Shown piece by piece: positions 14,391 through 17,614 of a stretch of 17,614 nt of DNA (its first letter is position 1; each line of letters begins with the position of its first letter). The stretch spans positions 1 through 17,614 of the forward strand of contig DGXZ01000058.1 in NCBI GenBank assembly GCA_002396485.1. Reading direction: 5' to 3'. The stretch comes from Spartobacteria bacterium UBA5019 (GTDB lineage Bacteria; Verrucomicrobiota; Verrucomicrobiia; Chthoniobacterales; Terrimicrobiaceae). The translations under genes were made by a program, and so were the position numbers. Below the pieces are notes generated by a model that did no database searches, was not told the origin of the DNA, and saw only the letters and a program-made list of their open reading frames with translations.

Positions 14391-16219
14391 ACGGTCACCG
14401 AGGGGACAGGGCCCTCGCTGTGGTGGAATTGGAGCTCGTAGAGGCTGCGGTAGAGGTCAGATTTCGCGAGGAGTTCCTCATGGCGGCCGGTGGCGGCGAT
14501 GCGGCCGTGATCCATGACGACGATGCAGTCGGATTTGAGAATGGTCGAGAGGCGGTGGGCGATGGCGACAACGGTGCGACCCTCGGAGAGGCGCTCCAGA
14601 GCGGCCTGCACCATGCGCTCGCTTTCGGAGTCGAGTGCGGATGTGGCCTCGTCGAGGAGAAGGACGGGTGCGTTCTTGAGCAGGGCGCGGGCGATGGCCA
14701 GGCGTTGCTGCTGTCCACCGCTCAGCATGCAGCCCTTGTCGCCGACGACGGTTTCGTAGCCGTCCGGCTGGGCTAGGATGAAGTCGTGGGCGAAGGCGGA
14801 TTTGGCGGCGGCGATGACTTCGTCCTTGGTTGCATCGAGCCTGCCGTAGCGGATGTTTTCAAAAATCGTGTCGTGGAACAAAAATGTCTCCTGCGTGACC
14901 ATGCCGACTTGCTCGCGGAGCGAGTGCTGGGCGAGATCGCGGAGGTCGGTGCCGTCGAGACGCACCACGCCGTGCTGGGGATCGTAAAATCGCATGATGA
15001 GCGAGAGGATCGTGCTCTTGCCCGCACCGCTCGCTCCGACCAGCGCGTATTTTTTCCCCTGCTCGATATGCAGGCTCACATTTTGAACGGCGGCCTTGTC
15101 CGTGCCGTAGTCGAAACTCACATTCTCCAAGTCGATGCGGCCATCGCAGCGCTCGAGCACCTTTGCGTTGGGCTTGTCCGTGATGCTTGGCTTCATCTCC
15201 ATGAGTGCAAAAACATTTTCCGCCGAGACCATGGACTTCTGCATGAGCATGGGGATGCGGCTGAGATTTTTTACGGGGTTGTAGAGCATGAAAATGCCAC
15301 CGCAGAGGGCTGCGAATTTGATGAAGCTGATGTCGTTGTAATAAACATAGATCATGGCCAGAACGACTCCAAAGGCCGCAACGGACTCAATGAGAGGCTG
15401 GACGATGTCGGAACTGCGACGCACGCGCAGGCTGTTGCGGCACTGGGTGTCGCTGGACTTCGCAAATTGAGCCGTCTGGTAGCCCTCGCGCGCGAAGCTT
15501 TTGATGACCCTCACGCCAGCGAAAGTCTCTTGCAAGATGATCGACATTTGAGCCGCCTCTTTTTCCTCCGCCTTGCCCGCCGAACGCACTTTGCGACCAA
15601 AAACAACGACTGGAACAATGCAGAGCGGAAAAAGAACCAGCGTTGTGAGGCTGAACTTCCAGTCGATCGCCACCAGCACGCCAACTTGCGTGAGAATAGC
15701 AATCGGATCCTTGATGATATCCCCCGAGATCGAAGTGAGAGCATTTTGTGTGACGCGCGTGTCGCTCATCACGCGCGACATGAGCTTGCCGGATTTTTCC
15801 CGGTTGAAGAAATCCAGGGATTGCGACATCAGGTGGGAAAAAAGTTGGGTCCGGATGTCTCGAAGGACGCGCAGACTGACCCACGCCAGATAGTAGACAT
15901 TCAGATAGGAAAAAAGTCCCCGCAAGACCATCACCAGCGGGATGAGCAGGCTCATCCAAATGACTCCCCCGATGCCTGGCCCATCATTCGAAACTGCTCC
16001 CGGGATAAGGGCGGACTTGTCCATTTTCACCCCAATGGATTCGCCGGCCTTGAGGATGACCAGCGTGAGAGATCCGCTCACGATACCGGCAAGCACTCCA
16101 AAAATGATGCCCATGAAAAACTGTTTACGGTAGGGCGTCATGTATCCGAGTAAACGCAGATAGGGACTCCAAAACGCCCGCACCAGTTGCGGGAAGGGAA
16201 GCTTGGCAGGTTTAGACAT
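14387..16219 (-). CDS. MsbA-like ABC exporter, fused permease and ATPase
   Basis: This 610-residue half-transporter has six predicted membrane helices (about 34-57, 85-108, 165-185, 188-208, 273-294, 299-317) followed by a complete ABC domain. The nucleotide-binding motifs are Walker A G-A-S-G-A-G-K-S-T (395-403), Q-loop Q443, signature L-S-G-G-Q-Q-Q (499-505), Walker B L-L-L-D-E-A (520-525), D-loop S-A-L-D and H-loop H555. The layout and length match MsbA-type exporters, which as homodimers flip lipid A or export lipids and drugs across the inner membrane. The cytoplasmic coupling helices are typical (G-V-R-V-I-K-S-F-A-R-E at 235-245). The segment between the first two helices (about 58-84) is longer than in E. 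coli MsbA as I remember it. Substrate not determinable. The stop overlaps the start of the GNAT-like gene. Confidence 0.92.
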   Translation of the reverse strand: MSKPAKLPFPQLVRAFWSPYLRLLGYMTPYRKQFFMGIIFGVLAGIVSGSLTLVILKAGESIGVKMDKSALIPGAVSNDGPGIGGVIWMSLLIPLVMVLRGLFSYLNVYYLAWVSLRVLRDIRTQLFSHLMSQSLDFFNREKSGKLMSRVMSDTRVTQNALTSISGDIIKDPIAILTQVGVLVAIDWKFSLTTLVLFPLCIVPVVVFGRKVRSAGKAEEKEAAQMSIILQETFAGVRVIKSFAREGYQTAQFAKSSDTQCRNSLRVRRSSDIVQPLIESVAAFGVVLAMIYVYYNDISFIKFAALCGGIFMLYNPVKNLSRIPMLMQKSMVSAENVFALMEMKPSITDKPNAKVLERCDGRIDLENVSFDYGTDKAAVQNVSLHIEQGKKYALVGASGAGKSTILSLIMRFYDPQHGVVRLDGTDLRDLAQHSLREQVGMVTQETFLFHDTIFENIRYGRLDATKDEVIAAAKSAFAHDFILAQPDGYETVVGDKGCMLSGGQQQRLAIARALLKNAPVLLLDEATSALDSESERMVQAALERLSEGRTVVAIAHRLSTILKSDCIVVMDHGRIAATGRHEELLAKSDLYRSLYELQFHHSEGPVPSVTV

Positions 16220-16281
16220 GGGATTTGTGAAAAACTAACGCAACCGCGTGCCGGTGCGCCACACTGATCATCGGGATGCGA

Positions 16282-16311
16282 AAAAGGCAGGGCGTCGCTG
16301 CCCTGCCTTTT
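16282..16311 (-). terminator. Intrinsic terminator after the aldolase/dehydrogenase gene
   Basis: The arms AAAAGGCAGGGC (16282-16293) and GCCCTGCCTTTT (16300-16311) are perfect reverse complements with a 6-nt loop. On the minus strand the GC-rich stem ends in five T's, a classic intrinsic terminator about 25 bases past the stop at 16335. The mirrored T4 on the other strand means it could work in both directions. Confidence 0.9.
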
Positions 16312-16334
16312 CGGGTTGAGATTTTTCCTTGGGA

Positions 16335-17614
16335 TTAACGCAGGAACGCTTCGTGCAAGCCGCCATCGACCGTCACGATCTGTCCGGTTGTTTTGGACAG
16401 TCTGTCGGCAATGAGGAGGAAGTAGGCTTCCGCTTGATCGGCCGGGGTGATCGGCGAGCGGGTGAGTGTGCGGTCGGCGTAGAACTGCGCGAGCTTGGTT
16501 GTGAGCGAATCGGTGGCTTCGTCATCAGTGTAAGCAATGCCGTATTTTGCGAGCGAGCCGATGACGCGGTCGCGGGGGAACATGGCGCTGCCTTGAACGA
16601 CTGTGGCCGGGGCGACACCGTTGACGCGCACGAGCGGGGCGAGTTCCATGGCGAGTTCGCGCACGAGGTGGTTGGCGGCGGCCTTTGAGGTGTCGTAGGC
16701 GACGCTGCCTTTTTTGGCTACGGCGGCGTTGGCGCTCGTGGTGAGGACCATCGACCCGCGCAGGCCTTGGGCTTTGAAGTCCTTCGAGGCTTCGTCGGCG
16801 ACGAGGTAGCTGCCGGTGACATTGATATTGAAGGTAAGCGCCCACTTGTCGTCGGGGATATGGCCGCTTGTGTCGCTCGGCACAAAAATGCCGGCAGTGA
16901 CGGCTATCGAATCAAATCCACCGTAGGCGAGGATGACTTGATCGAGCATGGCGCGGATGCTGTCGCGCTTGGTGATATCCGCTTGCAGGCCGATGGCCGA
17001 TCCGCAGCCGGAGATGCCGGTTCCAGCGACGCCGATTCCTAGACCGGTTTTGGTGAGGATTTCATCCGCCGTGGCTTGTGCCGCCGCTTGGTTGAGATCG
17101 ACACAGACGATGTGCGCACCCTCGCGAACCAGGCGCAGAGCGGTTTCGCGTCCGATGCCACTGCCGGCGCCGATCACCACGACAACACGACCCGCGAGTT
17201 CCTTGTCGGCGGGCATGCGGCGGAGCTTGGCCTCCTCAAGAGCCCAGTATTCGATGTCGAAGGCTTCTTGGGCCGGGAGTGAAATGTAACCGCCGATAGC
17301 CTCGGCACCGCGCATGACTTCCACCGCGCAGTTGTAGAATTCCGCCGTGACGCGGGATTCGGATTTGTCTTTTCCAAATGCCACCATACCGAGTCCGGCG
17401 ATGAGAATGACGGTCGGGTTCGGGTCGCGCATGGCGGGAGAATCGGCCCGCTTGCAAGCATTGTAATACGCGGCGTAGTCGGCGCGGTATTTCTCGAGAC
17501 CGGCGGCGAGTTGGGTTTTCAGCGAGGCGACGATCTCTTCAACGGGCGTGTCAGCCTTCGGCGCGGTGCCGATGTAGAGCGGCTTGATTTTGGTGCGCAG
17601 GAAGTGGTCGGGGC
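16335..17614 (-). CDS. Bifunctional rhamnulose-1-phosphate aldolase/short-chain dehydrogenase, partial
   Basis: The reading frame stays open to the window edge, so this is the C-terminal part (about 425 residues) of a longer protein; the ATG at 17432 is internal. The visible start, P-D-H-F-L-R-T-K (17612-17589), and later K-Y-R-A-D-Y-A-A-Y-Y match the junction region of the fused aldolase/dehydrogenases of about 700 residues. These cleave L-rhamnulose 1-phosphate (or a similar deoxysugar phosphate) and oxidise or reduce the lactaldehyde product. The aldolase active site is outside the window. The dehydrogenase half has the NAD-binding G-A-G-S-G-I-G (about 17171-17151) and the catalytic Y-x-x-x-K in Y-D-T-S-K (16697-16683), with a catalytic Ser candidate in T-T-S-A-N. 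A glycine-rich insertion of about 20 residues (near 17050-16990) precedes the next strand. Ends at a strong terminator. Confidence 0.87.
   Translation of the reverse strand, partial: PDHFLRTKIKPLYIGTAPKADTPVEEIVASLKTQLAAGLEKYRADYAAYYNACKRADSPAMRDPNPTVILIAGLGMVAFGKDKSESRVTAEFYNCAVEVMRGAEAIGGYISLPAQEAFDIEYWALEEAKLRRMPADKELAGRVVVVIGAGSGIGRETALRLVREGAHIVCVDLNQAAAQATADEILTKTGLGIGVAGTGISGCGSAIGLQADITKRDSIRAMLDQVILAYGGFDSIAVTAGIFVPSDTSGHIPDDKWALTFNINVTGSYLVADEASKDFKAQGLRGSMVLTTSANAAVAKKGSVAYDTSKAAANHLVRELAMELAPLVRVNGVAPATVVQGSAMFPRDRVIGSLAKYGIAYTDDEATDSLTTKLAQFYADRTLTRSPITPADQAEAYFLLIADRLSKTTGQIVTVDGGLHEAFLR

Noticed and set aside
14786..16153. Long plus-strand open frame (455 codons) opposite the ABC exporter
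   Set aside because: It is the antisense shadow of an intact ABC transporter with all motifs in the other strand; its composition is odd and no family fits.
16335..17432. A complete 365-residue short-chain dehydrogenase starting at 17432
   Set aside because: The frame continues upstream without a stop to the window end, and the upstream residues match the aldolase part of the fused enzyme.

Overview
The window reads as a bacterial chromosomal accessory island between ordinary metabolic and transport genes. Every gene I accept is on the minus strand, so gene order runs from high to low coordinates. Most genes have fairly high GC (about 57-65% in lines counted by hand). The organism cannot be fixed from sequence alone. 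A fused rhamnulose-1-phosphate aldolase/short-chain dehydrogenase, an MsbA-type exporter, a GxxExxY gene with ctttgtg-type repeats and an Rpn-like nuclease together would fit Verrucomicrobiota or a related PVC-group bacterium; this is inference.

Right flank (12589-17614). The C-terminal part of a bifunctional sugar-phosphate aldolase/dehydrogenase runs off the window at 17614 and ends at a strong intrinsic terminator (16282-16311). Next come an MsbA-like ABC exporter and a GNAT-like acetyltransferase that overlap at a stop/start junction. Then comes a PD-(D/E)XK (Rpn/putative transposase family) protein with an in-frame 21-nt tandem repeat.

Core (581-12238). A candidate defence operon, transcribed as: a possible 39-aa leader ORF, a 950-aa SNF2/RapA-like helicase, a 966-aa PHP-domain/SMC-like ATPase, a type III beta-class DNA methyltransferase (mod), a GxxExxY protein, a RhuM-family protein and a type III Res subunit with a C-terminal nuclease motif. 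The genes overlap or nearly touch (GTGA, 16-nt overlap, 2-nt gap, ATGA) except around the GxxExxY gene. That gene sits in a roughly 0.5-kb cassette bounded on both sides by TTAA and by inverted copies of a repeat made of three 9-nt ctttgtg units. Removing the cassette and keeping one TTAA gives a perfect operon junction: the mod stop codon, a consensus Shine-Dalgarno and the rhuM ATG 12 nt later. This points to an insertion into an older mod-rhuM-res operon.

How the genes may work together (inference): Mod marks self DNA, Res cuts unmodified DNA, and the SNF2 and PHP-SMC proteins add a DNA translocase and an ATP-gated phosphoesterase/nuclease. RhuM is a DNA-binding accessory protein that often travels with restriction systems. 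The PHP-SMC gene and the central part of mod are lower in GC than the rest, which suggests mosaic assembly.

Left flank (1-580). A Phd/YefM-type antitoxin gene has a promoter-like sequence so close to its ATG that the transcript may be leaderless. No toxin gene lies in the 66 bases after it, although a downstream gene may begin at position 9. No tRNA, rRNA, CRISPR array or complete insertion sequence was seen.
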